Assembly: GCA_002197995.1 (NCBI GenBank)
Contig: NGZR01000005.1
Coordinates: 186,001 to 250,000, forward strand
Origin: Gaeumannomyces sp. JS-464
Lineage: Eukaryota; Ascomycota; Sordariomycetes; Magnaporthales; Magnaporthaceae
DNA: 64,000 nucleotides
Reading direction: 5' to 3'
The position numbers and the translations under genes were made by a program. Position 1 is the first letter of the stretch; every line of letters begins with the position of its first letter. The notes beneath the pieces were generated by a model, which made no database searches, was not told where the DNA came from, and saw only the letters and a program-made list of their open reading frames with translations. Below, piece after piece: positions 46,215 through 57,362 of this stretch.

Positions 46215-47794
46215 TTAGACCTTGGGGCCGCCGGTGCGGGTGGCAAACAGGCCCTGTGGGTCGAGGTTCTTGCGCATGTTGACGGCCTTCTGCCTCTTCT
46301 CGGGCCGGATGCGGGCAAAGTAGTCCTGCCTGTAGTAGGCGTCATTAAGGAACAGAGGCCGGTAGACGTTTGGCAGGCGGCCGGCCTGCACGTAGCCGTC
46401 GACGAGCGACCGGATGCCCTCGGTCAGCTCGACGGTGGCCTTGTCGACGGCCTTGTCGCTGGTGCCGAGCAGGTACGAGTAGTTGAACTCGAACATGATG
46501 CGGTCGGCCGAGTCGTCCAGGTCCAGCATGTCGCCGCCCTTGGACCTGGCCACGCGCGTCAGCGACTTGGGGATGGGCTGGAATGCCATGGACGCAATGA
46601 TGCCGATCTCGCCCTTGCGCTTGGACGACGTCGAGCGCCAGTGGTCAAAGTAGGACCGCATGATGGCGCCGTTGTCGGACGCGGGCGGCAGCGGCGTCGT
46701 CTCGGTCGCGATGACGTAGCGGGACCCGTGCAGGACGGCCCAGTTGTTGTAGCTGAGCAGCTCGCCATACTCGCGCGTCTTGCAGTTGTCGATGTTGGGG
46801 CCGATGTCCTGGAACTTCTGGAAGATGCCGGGAGGCGGGGTCGGGCCGTCATAGAACATGAAGAGCGTCCACATCTCGACGGCGTTGAGGGCCGTCAGCT
46901 GCACGGTGGCGATGATGGCGGCCTTGGGGTCGTTGTAGTTTTCGGTGAAGTCGCGGATCAGGGCAAGCAGCTGGTCCGTCTTCTCCTTGCCGTAGATCAT
47001 GTTGCCGCCCCAGACCTTGCCGATCGGGTAGGCCTTGAGCACGTACTTGGTCACGACGCCAAAGTTGTTGCCGCCGCCCTTGAGCACCTCGAACACGTCC
47101 GGGTTCTGCGTGGCCGACACGGTCGTGATGGTGCCGTTAGGCGTGACGAGCTCATCTCGAGGATGTTGTTAGCGGCCCAGCCGTACTGCGTGCTCAGGAA
47201 GCTGAGGCCGCCGCCCAGCAGGAAGCCGCCGACGCCGACGTTGCCCATCCGGCCGCCGACGACGGCCAGGCCGGTGCCCTCGAGGCCCTTGAAGACGTCG
47301 TCCCACCTGTTGCCGGGGCCGACGGTGACGACGCCGCGGGCCTTGTCGACCGTGACCTCGTTCAACTTCTTGGTCGAGATCAGGGCGCCGCCATCGGTAC
47401 TGGCCCAGTAGTTGTTGGGGTTGTGGCCGCCCGACTTGATGGCGAAGTCGTCGTTGTTGCCCGCCAGGATCTTCATGAGCTGGGCCACCTCCTGCGCGTT
47501 CTGGGGCTCCAGAATGCAGTCGGCCTTGAGGCCGGCGCAGCCCTGTGACCTGTGGGTGTAAGGGACATGTGTCAGACCAGAGAGCAAAGCATCGTCATGC
47601 GGGATGGCGGCCGGTTGGCTTTCTTACCAATATTCCCCGGACTCCTTGTTGAACTCCTTGTTGAAGAAGCCGGAGAAGGAGGCGATGCTGCTGCTGGTGT
47701 CCTTGATCATCTTGCAGGTGTCGGACTTGGCCAGCACGCCCGACGACAACATGGCCATCGTGGCATACGCCACGGTGAGCGCCTTGAACTGCAT
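46215..47794 (-). CDS. Secreted FAD-binding oxidoreductase with BBE domain
   Basis: Flavoenzyme of the berberine-bridge/PCMH family, oxidising sugars, alcohols or secondary metabolites outside the cell. Exons 47794-47628 and 47549-46215 join in phase across a 78 nt intron. Signal peptide MQFKALTVAYATMAMLSSGV ends near LA. The FAD fold has ILEPQNAQEVAQLMKILAG, FAIKSGGHNPNN and GGRMGNVGVGGFLLGGGLSF. Near 47151-47156 the frame changes by the equivalent of one missing base. The new frame gives SATQNPDVFEVLKGGGNNFG and, at the C-terminus, the BBE block (NDAYYRQDYFARIRPEKRQ, then KNLDPQGLF). About 500 aa if the base is allowed for. The bicovalent Cys of some members is not evident. No biosynthetic neighbours are present. 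Confidence 0.9.
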
Positions 47795-50431
47795 GATGGG
47801 CACCAAGTATGTATAAAATAGAAAGGAATAGGATTAGAAAACGAGAGTCTGTAGTAAGAGTGTCACTATTAAGGAATGCTGCTTAACCCCGAAGCAGTCG
47901 TGAAAGAATGAACGACCGTTGGCGGATGAGGCCTAACAGCACCAGGACGAGCATGATGGCGTCGGGGCACCACGTCTTTTATTTCCCTTCAACCCTCTCC
48001 CGCACTCCCGCTCGGACGAGGCCGGTGTCAGTCTGTGATACACAAGCGCTAGGGGCCGGGTGACACGTGGGGTGCTGTTGACATGCTTGATGTTGCGGGG
48101 GCTAATTTCCATCTGGGCTTCGCTGGGGTTGGTGATGGAGCCGCGAGGGACCCGGGGTCAGGGGTCCTGAGTCGCGGCAAAAAAATCCCCGAACAGGTAC
48201 TTGGGAATCCGATAAGCGCGTGCAGGAGGACCTGCTGAAGCGAGGGACGATGGAGGGCGGGCGCGGTGCCAGCCGGAGTTCTACGTCAGGTGATGGGCAG
48301 TCCGCATGTGCATTGGTAAGGCATGCTCTATGGCAGACATCGATGTCAGAGAACCGCACTCTGCACCGCATCAGCAGCCCTACTAATATTCAAATAAAGA
48401 CATAAGATTCCGCCCGCTACCTTAATGCGAAGAGCATACTGATCGGCCGTGTCGACCAGAGAACGGCCCTGGTTGTTGCGGCCTGGTGCTCCCGCCGGCT
48501 GCCAAAGTCAAATAAACATAAGGGGCACGAGCGTCTTCTTGGGTCGGGCTCACCCGTGCATCAGGTCCCGGCAAGGTCGAGCAGGCGGCGAGGAGATCAA
48601 GATACAGTTTGCCACGGTGTGACAGCAAAGGACTCTATGGCACATATAAACGACTCGCGCGCGTAGCTCTGCACATCTGGCAGGTGTTGCGGATGGGGTG
48701 ATGTGTGATTGCGTGCCCAAGCGGCGGGGGCTCGCCACTCTGCCAACTTCCCTTTCTGTTCTGCCGCGGCGCTCCACACGGATATGCATCTCAGGGAGGA
48801 CCCCTGCTTCGAGTAAAAACCAGGAATCCGGGCCCCAGCAGGACCCCCAATCCGTACGACGCACGACAGCACCGCTGGGAAATTTCAGGGCATATACATA
48901 TAAAGAGTTGCTATAGATCCTCTCCCGATGGGGCAATGACCAAACCCCGAGCGTCGGAGCATCTTCAGTATTGTAACGCTACTTCAAAATCCAAAGTCGC
49001 ACTCCTCGGCCTTTTGTCTAGGGGGTCGGGATAGGCAGGCAGGAGCACGCAGAGCTGACGCGCGAGATGATTTTGGCGCCGCGGACCTCGCTGACATAGT
49101 CCGGGGCGACGCTGACGTCGGCGATGACTTTGTTTTGTAAACTCGCCGCCAAACTCCTGGCTCTCCTCCAGGCGGCTGGTGACGCTAGTGGACCGCATGG
49201 CTCGCAGGCAGTTGTCGGCACTGCACGACCCGGCGCGGGTGCGCGATGCCCGGTGCGTCATTTCGGCCAGGTAGCCACGCAGCTCGATGGTGTTGACGGA
49301 GGCGAAGCCCGAGGGAAGATGGTGTGCGACGGCCTCGAGCCACACATGTCGGTGACGCCGCCGGGGCCGCGCCGTCCTCCGGTAGACCGGGTAGATGTCC
49401 AGAAGCTCGGACAGAGTCCTCATAGACAGAAAAACGGGGTATGCCAGACGCACCTTGGGCAGGATCTTAAGAGGGGCAGTGACGTCTTATATACCGCCGG
49501 CGGCAAACTCGCGACCAGACTCGGGGTCCCTCCAGTCCCAGGAGCCGCTGGCCGTGGCAGGGCACTGTCTTCCAGTTCGCCCCAGCCGTTGCGCGAGCCA
49601 AGGGCGGCATGGTTGATGAAGTCGCACAGGTCGATGTTCTGCACTTGAACGTGTGTAGTGTAGGCGGTCCCCTTTGGCGGCTTTGATCTTGCCGTCAATG
49701 TACTGCGTGTAGTTGAGGCGCGGCTATTTTTCCGAGTTTAACAGGCCGGCGTCGGCTGCAAGCATCCAGTTGTCTACCTTGTCCTGGGGGTGCTGCTTGT
49801 GCGTGAGGCCGCTATCGTAGAAGGCTACCAAGAGCCGATCAAAAAAGGAAGCACAGCAGAGCAGACTTTTCCCTACGTCGCCTCCGGGGCCACCTTGCCC
49901 AGAGGGAAGGCGCGGTGGCGCTCGGCTTGACGTCAGTTCCCGGTCCCTTGTTTAATTGTAGCGACGCGTGCCACCGAGCCTCTTCGTTTGCGGCAGATGA
50001 AAACGTCTGACCAAAGATCTAAGATATCAATCCCTTCTTTCTTTTGTCACGGTAGCTAAACAGCGGCTGCGTGGCACCAGCGATCCGTCAGTGCAACCGC
50101 GGACTGATGCCATGGCACCATTGTGCTCTGCAGCGCTCATGCGGCTTGTATCCAGATCGCCAACAAGAGACTCAAACGGTCACCAAAAAAACAACCTGGC
50201 CTCCTCCCTCTCCCTCGGTATCCTCTGCTCCACCCCTGGTCGCCGTTCGTTGGTTCCAGAAGCAGGGATCACTAGCGAACCAACGGCTTGGGAAACTACA
50301 AGGTAAAACATCAAATAATCGTCGCGAGGAAGGGCCTTGGCTGGTCTTATTTGCTGGCCTTGTTTGCTACTATCTCGCAAGATCATCTCCTCTCCGGCTA
50401 CCTACCTACCCATCCCAGATTCATGTGCCGC
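47795..50431. other. Long gene-poor region with a decayed gene
   Basis: About 2.6 kb between the BBE gene and the GH71 gene. Apart from the relic at 48966-49870 no coding sequence is supported. Confidence 0.5.
48966..49870 (-). pseudogene. Decayed gene or genes of unrecognised family
   Basis: The minus strand reads protein-like over almost 900 bases but with stops and frame changes. In order it gives LVAFYDSGLTHKQHPQDKVD, NWMLAADAGLL, a stop, RLNYTQYIDGKIKAAKGDRL, a frame change to VQNIDLCDFINHAALGSRNG, then back to a frame with SGSWDWRDPESGREFAAGG and a stop, VRLAYPVFLSMRTLSELLDI, VWLEAVAHHLPSGFASVNTI, SADNCLRAMRSTSVTSRLEE, and in another frame VIADVSVAPDYVSEVRGAKI and SRVSSACSCLP. The last Cys-bearing piece resembles the start of fungal secreted proteins, so two neighbouring relics are possible. 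I do not recognise the family. The number of lesions exceeds what the run errors seen elsewhere would explain. Confidence 0.5.
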
Positions 50432-52111
50432 TCAGCATCCCGCCGCGCCCGCCGGGTCCGAGCCGCAAGCCGCCGGGTTGTCGGTGTAACCGCGGTCCCA
50501 CGCAAACGAGCAGAGGCCCAGGTAGGAGCAGTGATCCGGGACCCCGACCCTCGGGTAACCCTTCAGCCCCGTGCTGGGCGGCGGCTCGACCTGCGCCCCC
50601 CGCGCCGTGCAGGTGCAAGGCGCCGGGCAGTAGCCGTAGTGGCACGCGAAGCTGCAGAGGCCGCCAAAGTTGCCCTCGCCCGAGCCGGCCACGCAGACAC
50701 TAGGCGTGCCGCCGCTGGCCCAGGCGCCGCCCACCCACGCGTTCCAGTTGGTGATGCCGTTGGTGCACGACGTGCTGATGGACGCGCCGTCGACGCGCGC
50801 GATCTGGTTCCCGTTGCGCGCAATGGTCACGACAACCTGGCCCAGGCGCCCGTTGAACGGCACGCTGCCGTGGTACATGCCCGCGCCGTTACCGCCCGGC
50901 GTGGCCTCCCAGGAGCCCTGCTGCGAAGACCCGCCAATCGACACCGTCACCCCGACGCCGCTGCCGGACATGAGCAGAGCTGAGTAGAAGACGCGATCCT
51001 GCACGACCGAATATGGCGGCAGCACCTGCTGGCCGTGTCCGGCGTCATTGCCCGTGGTGCCCCCGTCGCGCACGCCGTGGCGGGGCTGCGGCGGAACCAG
51101 GTCGTCAGCCCCTCCCTGTCGACGGATGTGGCACCCGTCTTGTACTGCCTGATCAGGTAGGGGAGGAACTGCCGCCAGCCATCGTGCGGCATGTCGCTGG
51201 CATAGTTGTAGGGCGCCTGGCCGAATGTGAAGAGGTCCCACTGGGAAGAGTCGAGCGGCGCAATGTAGTGAGACTCACCCCAGTCGTTCCACGTGATTAT
51301 TTCTACGAACTCGGGCTGCAGTTGGAGGACCTGCTGCCAGCCTGTTGGATTTGCAATGTCGGTCAGTGCCGCTTCCAAGGTGGCCGCGCAGCAAGGGAAT
51401 ATTCTCATCAAAAGTGCACTCACGGTCGAACCAAAGGTCGTCGCCACGCCACAGCCAGTTCTTGCCCCAATTCGGCAGGTTTGTGAAGAACCAGGGTGAG
51501 ACGCCCATCATGTAGGGCTTGCTGCCCAGCGCGTTTTTGTAGGCCTGGTCCTTGTTCGTGTTCATGTCGCTCGCGCCGACCGGCCAGGAATCCCAGTTGA
51601 ACAGCCCATCAGCGACTCCCCCGCCAGCCGAGACGGCACCCGAGGGTCCCAGCGAGTCCCAGTCGGGGACGAAGAAGGCGTTCGTGCTGCCCTTGATGGA
51701 GCCCCAGTCGTTGGCGCTGCCGGGGCCCTCAAAGGTAGACACGAGGGGCCTGCCGTTCTGCTGGTAGTACGAGGGGCGGCCCTTGTACGAGTTGATCAGC
51801 GACACAACCCTGTCGCGGGGCCAGGCGCCCTGGGCCGCGTAGTCGAATGAGAAGAAGAGCTTGAAGCCCCTGGAATCGGCAGCCGCGAAGGCTTTTGCCA
51901 CCGACGAGTCGGTACTGTCGTCTTGGGCCGCGATGTTGAGGGCGTAGGCGTCGATGCCGCTCGCCTGGGCGACGCCGATGTCCCTCTCCCAGTCGCTCTG
52001 AGAGAAGGACCGCACGTTGCCCACCATGAAGTGGGCGAACACAGCCTTGGCGTCCACCACGGACGAGCCCACCAGGGCCACCAGGAGAGGGAGGAAAGGT
52101 GCCAGCTTCAT
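50432..52111 (-). CDS. Secreted GH71 alpha-1,3-glucanase (mutanase)
   Basis: Endo-enzyme cleaving alpha-1,3-glucan of fungal walls. Exons 52111-51424 and 51341-50432. Signal peptide MKLAPFLPLLVALVGSSVVD ends near A. The GH71 barrel has KAVFAHFMVGN, IDAYALNIAA, FKLFFSFDYAAQG, GPGSANDW, SPWFFTNLPNWGKNW and EIITWNDWGESHYI. Acidic residues in FSFD and NDWGES are probably catalytic (family knowledge). The frame changes at C5 51060-51064, equal to one missing base, into a beta-rich region and two C-terminal Cys-rich repeats. The first repeat (CSFACHYGYCPAPCTC) is complete. The second (CSFAWDRGYTDNPAACG) has lost two cysteines. About 532 aa if the base is allowed for, shorter than many GH71 because the linker is brief. 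Confidence 0.9.
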
Positions 52112-53112
52112 GTTGTTGAGATGGGAGGTCTCAAGTGCCTGTGCGAAGACGGCTGCGGCCTGCTGATCCAAGGCATGGCTGCACAGAACACAACGGAGGC
52201 GGGGGTTTATATAATTAAGGTAGCTGAGGAGGCTGGGAGGAGGTGGTGACGACAATCCAGAAAAGAAACTGCCCGATATATCGAGGCCACCACTTCTTGA
52301 CACAATGGCAAGCCTAGACCCACTTTGAATGCTGCCTCTCGAGTACGAACGAAATGAGACATTCGACAGTGCGGCCAATATTGAGGCCGGACACCTTTCT
52401 GGTCAGGCTGAAGGATGCCTACCCCGGGCGAACCGAATCCTACGGACAGTCCCGCCCACGCGCACTCCTCTTGTTGATCCCACCTATCGGGCGGTCGGTC
52501 ACACCACCAACACTGGTTGCAGGTTTCCGTGGTGAAATGTAAACGCCCCGAACCCCGACGGGCAGAGAAAAAATTGCAATATTGGGTGCTGTCGTGTAAC
52601 GGCGTAGTCAGCAAGCTTACCTCCCTCCACGTGTCGCGCTAATGCACTTGACTGGGCGGGTGTCCTCGAGTCGCCTTGCGCGTTGGAGCCATTCAACAGG
52701 CCGAGGTCGTATCTTCTCACGGTAGCATCCATCTGAGAATCAAGCTTGAGCCTGCACTTCACCGGAAATATTGAGTCAGTATTATGTCATGCCTTTAACC
52801 CCCTCACCACTTTCACAATCGTCAGACGCGACAATGGAGTCCCGGGAGGCAGGTGAGACATATTCCATTGTCACATCTAGGCAGGCACGGATGGAGAGAT
52901 TACTAACTTCTCGGGGCCACATCAGTCGAGAACACACCGGATGCAAGGCATCATGTTTATTGATTAATTACTCGATCTGCCAGTTCCAACTTCTCTGGTC
53001 GAAGCAGTCCGGCTCACATGTAGTTTTCATCAGCTAGCAGTTCAGAACAACCTTTCCACGACCTATCGACCCGCCCCGGAGGACAAAAGTAGATACTGGC
53101 ACCATGAATTAA
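52112..53112. other. Promoter of GH71 gene and spacer
   Basis: About 1 kb. The first 150 bases carry the GH71 promoter. No other gene is supported. Confidence 0.5.
52205..52212 (-). promoter_or_regulatory. TATA box of the GH71 gene
   Basis: On the minus strand the string TATATAAA lies about 95 bases upstream of the ATG at 52111, in an A+T-rich island within G+C-rich flanks. Position and sequence suit a fungal core promoter. Confidence 0.55.
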
Positions 53113-54980
53113 CTAGAAAATGAGAAAAGTCCCGATCTCCTTTTTGTCAAGTTCCGCCGCAGCCTCTGCGCTGTAACCCTCGCCCTTCGTTACCTCAGGG
53201 ATATAGGCAACCCCAATCAGATGGAAGCAGCAGACGCCCAAGGGCTCACCCCCCTTTTTGAACGGGCGGAGCACAATTGGCAAGTCTTCGCCCATTACGA
53301 CTGTTGCTATATCCCCAGCTTCCATTTCGGCCCAAGCCCAAATAGCCCCGTGTCTGGAGTGATAAACAAGCTTTGCCCAGCGAGGACCCTAATGCTGGCT
53401 AGATGTTCCTGAATTTCCAGGCCCCACTCAATTTGCTATCATCGGTTGGCAGCAAATATAGCATCTTACGAAGGGGATCGAACCGTCTCCAGATGGCTTG
53501 AGCGATTCGGCGCCTCAATGTGGAAAGACTTTCCCTGTCCAGTAAGGGCTTACGCCTTTCCAAAAACGAGTTGGTGGAGGCGGCTCTCGGGGGGTCATTC
53601 TCGTCCAGGAAAATATCTTCTAGCTGGCGGGATATTGTTCTAGGCTCCTCGGGATTGTCGTGGAACTTTGCGACGACCTGTATCCTTCCAGCAGTTCTCC
53701 CCTGGACGCTCAAGACCCTCATGTCTGCGGACACCTGATTTGAAAACTTTTCGTGGGTTCCAAATTCCTTAGGGAACATAGAGATTTCGAGGAAACGGAG
53801 GCAGGAACGCTGCGACACTTGGCTGCCCGAGGAAAGTTGGGGAACCCAGGTGGGCAACCGATTGTTGATTAACTGGTCCGGCCTCAATGTCAAAGCTCTT
53901 ATGACTAAGCCGAGTTGATTCTCGACCAAAAGGCCTCGCGTCACCTCGGCCCAGGTTCGCTCAATCGGTTTCTCGTAATCTATGGGGGAGTAAATTTGTA
54001 GGGAGGGTACTATGCTGTACAACGCATAGAGCCTGTCGCGAGGGTTGCTGCACTCTCGGTTGACTGTCATGAGGAGGAGCAGTGGAATATTGTCGTCAAA
54101 CCTCCGGCACCGAGCGTCTTCGATGGTGCGCCAAACCAAGAAGAAATCCTCGCCATCCTTGGGGCTCTGGTGTGTGGCCAGCTCCTGGGCCCACTGTTGT
54201 CTCAAGGCCCGACCCTTCTCGCCACTGTTGGTAGCGCGTGCGAGGCCTCTCCGAGTCTCGTCACCAGCCGCCCGAAGGTGACTGGTATCAAGGAGGACGC
54301 TTGCTCGGAAAGACACATCTCCGCATTGAAATGTGGGTTCTTCTTTGGCAAGGACCGCTTCTTGGAATGTCCACATGCGAGTCTAATAATTATGAATTTC
54401 GCATCACGAGAAGGATTGCGTTATAAGCTCGCTGAGGGTAAATCTCAAGACGCCCGAGTCGCTTAGGCGCTGCCAAACCCAGAGCAACACGCCGGACATT
54501 ATCGAAAATGGTTCCAGCGAAACGCAAGGTTGAGGAACCTTGCTTTCGATCCTGCTGGCGAGCCCAAGCAAGAGCCAGCGTTAAATCCTTGCAGGATGGC
54601 CCAAGCCAGGCGATGACCGAGGCGGCCTGAGAATAGATTCTGCCCATCATTTGCACTTGGAAGCTCTTCTCGGCCAGGTCGCTCTGGTTGATACAAACGG
54701 TGTCAAGCCAAAGAACCCGTGGCTTAACCGCATGCGCAAGTGGGTCAAGGCGTCGTGGAGGTTGACAGTTGCTTCGAAGGGCTGCCTCCCCGACGGCTAT
54801 GTGCCTCGTTAATGTTAGGTCGCCCCATACGTAGGAAAGGGCCTCGTAGGGCGGGCGATCGTTCAGCGACACTGTGGCTATGGAGCACAAGATGGGGCTG
54901 CTGCGGTCGCTCGAGGGGCGCAGCGTCAACAGCCTGGTCTCGGATCTTGCTCGGTCCAAAGGTTGGTATAGCATTTCCAT
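53113..54980 (-). pseudogene. HET-domain gene, multiply broken
   Basis: Heterokaryon-incompatibility family member of the common ankyrin-less type. The ATG at 54980 begins MEMLYQPLDRARSETRLLTL. The HET domain shows YEALSYVWGDLTLTRHI, RVLWLDTVCINQSDLAEKSF and VIAWLGPS. Then come MWTFQEAVLAKEEPTFQCG, NRECSNPRDRLYALYSIVP and, at the far end, GDIATVVMGEDLPIVLRPF. The frame is damaged several times. A shifted segment runs from about 54770 to 54726, where HET consensus (VNLHDALTHLRMRL) reads in another frame. A frame change with an adjacent in-frame TAG lies at 54383-54392. A stop lies at 53399-53401 and another shift near 53330. These lesions do not sit in G/C runs, unlike those elsewhere, so I call a genuine pseudogene. 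Confidence 0.75.
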
Positions 54981-55648
54981 GGTGGCGATGACAGGTACTC
55001 TGGCGCGGTACGTCTTGCGAGTAGGTAGGTAGTGACCGTTGCTGGCAAGACTGATGTTGGCGGGGTTGGTGGGAGGTGAGGAAGGTGGTCAGGCTGGGGG
55101 AACGTCGCGTTGGTCGGGACCGGTCGCGTATCGCGTAGTCACGTGAATGCCTCTGCCCACCGTTCATCCCATGGATGCGAAATAAGGTTGACTGGTTGAC
55201 TGCACATGACCATGGCATCTGCCACTCAGCTTGGGAGCTCTGGTCGTTCAAGTTTGTTGCCGCTTTGGATGGCCGACTTGTGCTGACTCAAGGCACCACC
55301 GACACCCCCAAAAATATCACGCTCTGACAAAAGCAGTAACACGACGACGATCCACCGCCGCGACAGGCCACTCGATAGGCGACTTGTGAATCCAAGATGC
55401 AACCAGCAGCGCCACAGACAGGGTCATCACACCCAGCCAGGGGTCCACCATCAGCAGCCCGGCAGTGCTCGCTTTCTGACTCGGCTGTCGTCATTGTCAG
55501 ACAGGCTTTGGGGTCCCCATTTATTGCGCTCGCTCCGCAGCGGCCACGGCGACAAAACGCAGCCAAGAAGCCACCACGTAATCGAAACCACCGCCTTCAA
55601 TTGCTCTTACGCCATAGCAATAAATCGCGTTGACGTCTGTTGGTCTTA
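54981..55648. other. Divergent spacer
   Basis: About 670 bp between the broken HET gene (-) and the exopolyphosphatase gene (+). No gene and no clear TATA box. Confidence 0.5.
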
Positions 55649-57086
55649 ATGAGACCAATCCAACTCATCGGCACGGCAGCCGTGCTGGCCGCAACGCCGG
55701 CCGCGGCCGCCAACTCTCCGCAAAGGGTCCTCACCAAGCCCGACGCGACCTTCTCGGCAGGGCGCGCCATCGAGACCGGAGTCGGCCACTTCAGCGAGTG
55801 GTCGCGGGAGACGAAGCGCCAGTTCCTGATCGACTGGCAACGGGGCCGGTCGTCAGAATGGACCATCGTGATGGGCAATGAGGGCGGGGATCTCGACAGC
55901 ATGGCGGCCGCCCTCACCTGGGCCTACCACCTCGAGCACATCGACCGCCAACAGCTCCAACCACATCAAGGCCATCGCCCTGCTGCAGACACCAGCGGAC
56001 GCCCTGGACCTGCGGCCCGAGAACAAGCTGGCGCTCGACAACTCGCAGATGAGCTCCGGCCACTCGGACCTGCTGACCATGAACGAGCTGCCCGAAGACG
56101 CCGAGACGCTGTCCAAGGACATCAGGGGCATCGTCATTGTCGACCACGCGTCTCCCCTTAGGAAGTGGAGCGACGCAAGGGTGCTCAGCATCTTCGACCA
56201 CCACCAGGACAAGGGCGTGGCGCCTGATGCCAAGCCCCGCGTCTTTGAGAAGGTCGCCAGCTGCACGACCCTGGTCGCGCGCCAGATGCTCGACGAGCTG
56301 GAGGCCCTGCCCGACGAGTACCACATGCCGCACGAGCTGCTCGAGCTGGTCCTGTCGGCCATCGCCATTGACTCCAAGGGGCTCAAGTCGGGCACGGACG
56401 AGGACCGCAAAACGGCCGACAGGCTTCTCCGGCGGAGTAACTGGAAGAATTCGGACCTGGACGACAAGATGCAGGCGCTGAACGAGAAGCTGGGAGAGGC
56501 CAAAAAGGACCTCGGCGACCTTGGCGTCAGGGACCTGCTGAGGCGGGACTGGAAGGGTGACCTGGTCGACACGTACTCGCCCCGGACCCCGACGGTCAGT
56601 CTGGGCTTTTCCTCCATCCCGTACTCGCTCGATGAGCAGATCACCAAGACGGGCTTCGGCGAGCTGTCGACTGGTTCGCCATCGAAGCTGCCTGGACCGC
56701 GCAGGTCGGAGCCGACATCAGCGTTGCTTGTAAGTACTTTTTCTCACCCCAAAGCACGAGACAAACATTGGTGCTGACATTTCCAACAGTGAATAGGTAC
56801 AAGGGCCAGGACGGAAAAAGGAAAGAAGAAGAAGATTAGGGAGCTCGTCCTGTGCGTCCGCAGCGACGTCCGCATTAACAACAACCAGGCAGATGGCCTC
56901 TTCGACACGGTCAAGCGCGCCATCGAGAGCCATCCGGAGCTCCACGCCAAACCGTGGCATAGAGTTAACGAGCTCGGGAGGAGGCAGATGGTGTGGACCT
57001 ACGAGGGCGAAGATGCAGGAAGGAAAAGCATTCGGCCGATTGTCGAAGCCGCGGTTGAGGCCTGGGACATGGCCGCGGAGCTTTAG
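55649..57086 (+). CDS. DHH-family exopolyphosphatase with N-terminal signal sequence
   Basis: Related to yeast Ppx1, which removes terminal phosphate from polyphosphate. The ATG at 55649 starts MRPIQLIGTAAVLAATPAAA, which looks like a cleavable signal peptide. Metal-binding motifs are GNEGGDLDSMAAALTWAYHL, GIVIVDHASP and LSIFDHHQDKG (DHH), followed by SCTTLVARQM. The C-terminal DHHA2-like part has WFAIEAAWTAQVGADIS and MVWTYEGEDAGRKSIRPIVE. The best intron is 56730-56796 (acceptor GAATAG), which keeps the phase. Two frame changes were found: one extra base near 55948-55949 and one missing base near 56667. They cancel, so the far C-terminus is back in the starting frame. Flanked by two damaged HET genes. 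Confidence 0.85.
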
Positions 57087-57362
57087 CGGCTTGACACATC
57101 GTAAAAGTGCCACAACTCGTTCGTTTTCACCTGTTTGGCCATATCTTTACCCTACCCTCGCTTTTCACCTTTTATCTGGATTAACTCACGCCTTCCGCAT
57201 TTCTTTTGGATTTATTGTTTCTTAGCAAGATAGCGAGATGAGCGGTTTGGGTGGGTAGCGAAGATTGTTTGCATTTAGGTTGGGGGGAAAAAAGGACTTA
57301 TCGGTTAAACTGGAAAAGTTTAGATAAACTATTCCGCTCGCTCATCTTCAACCCGACCTCCT
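57087..57362. other. Short convergent spacer
   Basis: Less than 300 bp between the exopolyphosphatase (+) and the next HET gene (-). It is A+T-richer than its flanks. No feature seen. Confidence 0.5.

Noticed and set aside
46143..47411. Long + strand open frame (422 codons) opposite the BBE gene
   Set aside because: It is an antisense shadow of a G+C-rich, G/C-third-position coding region. It has no domain and its Val/Gly/Ala/Asp-heavy composition is typical of such shadows.
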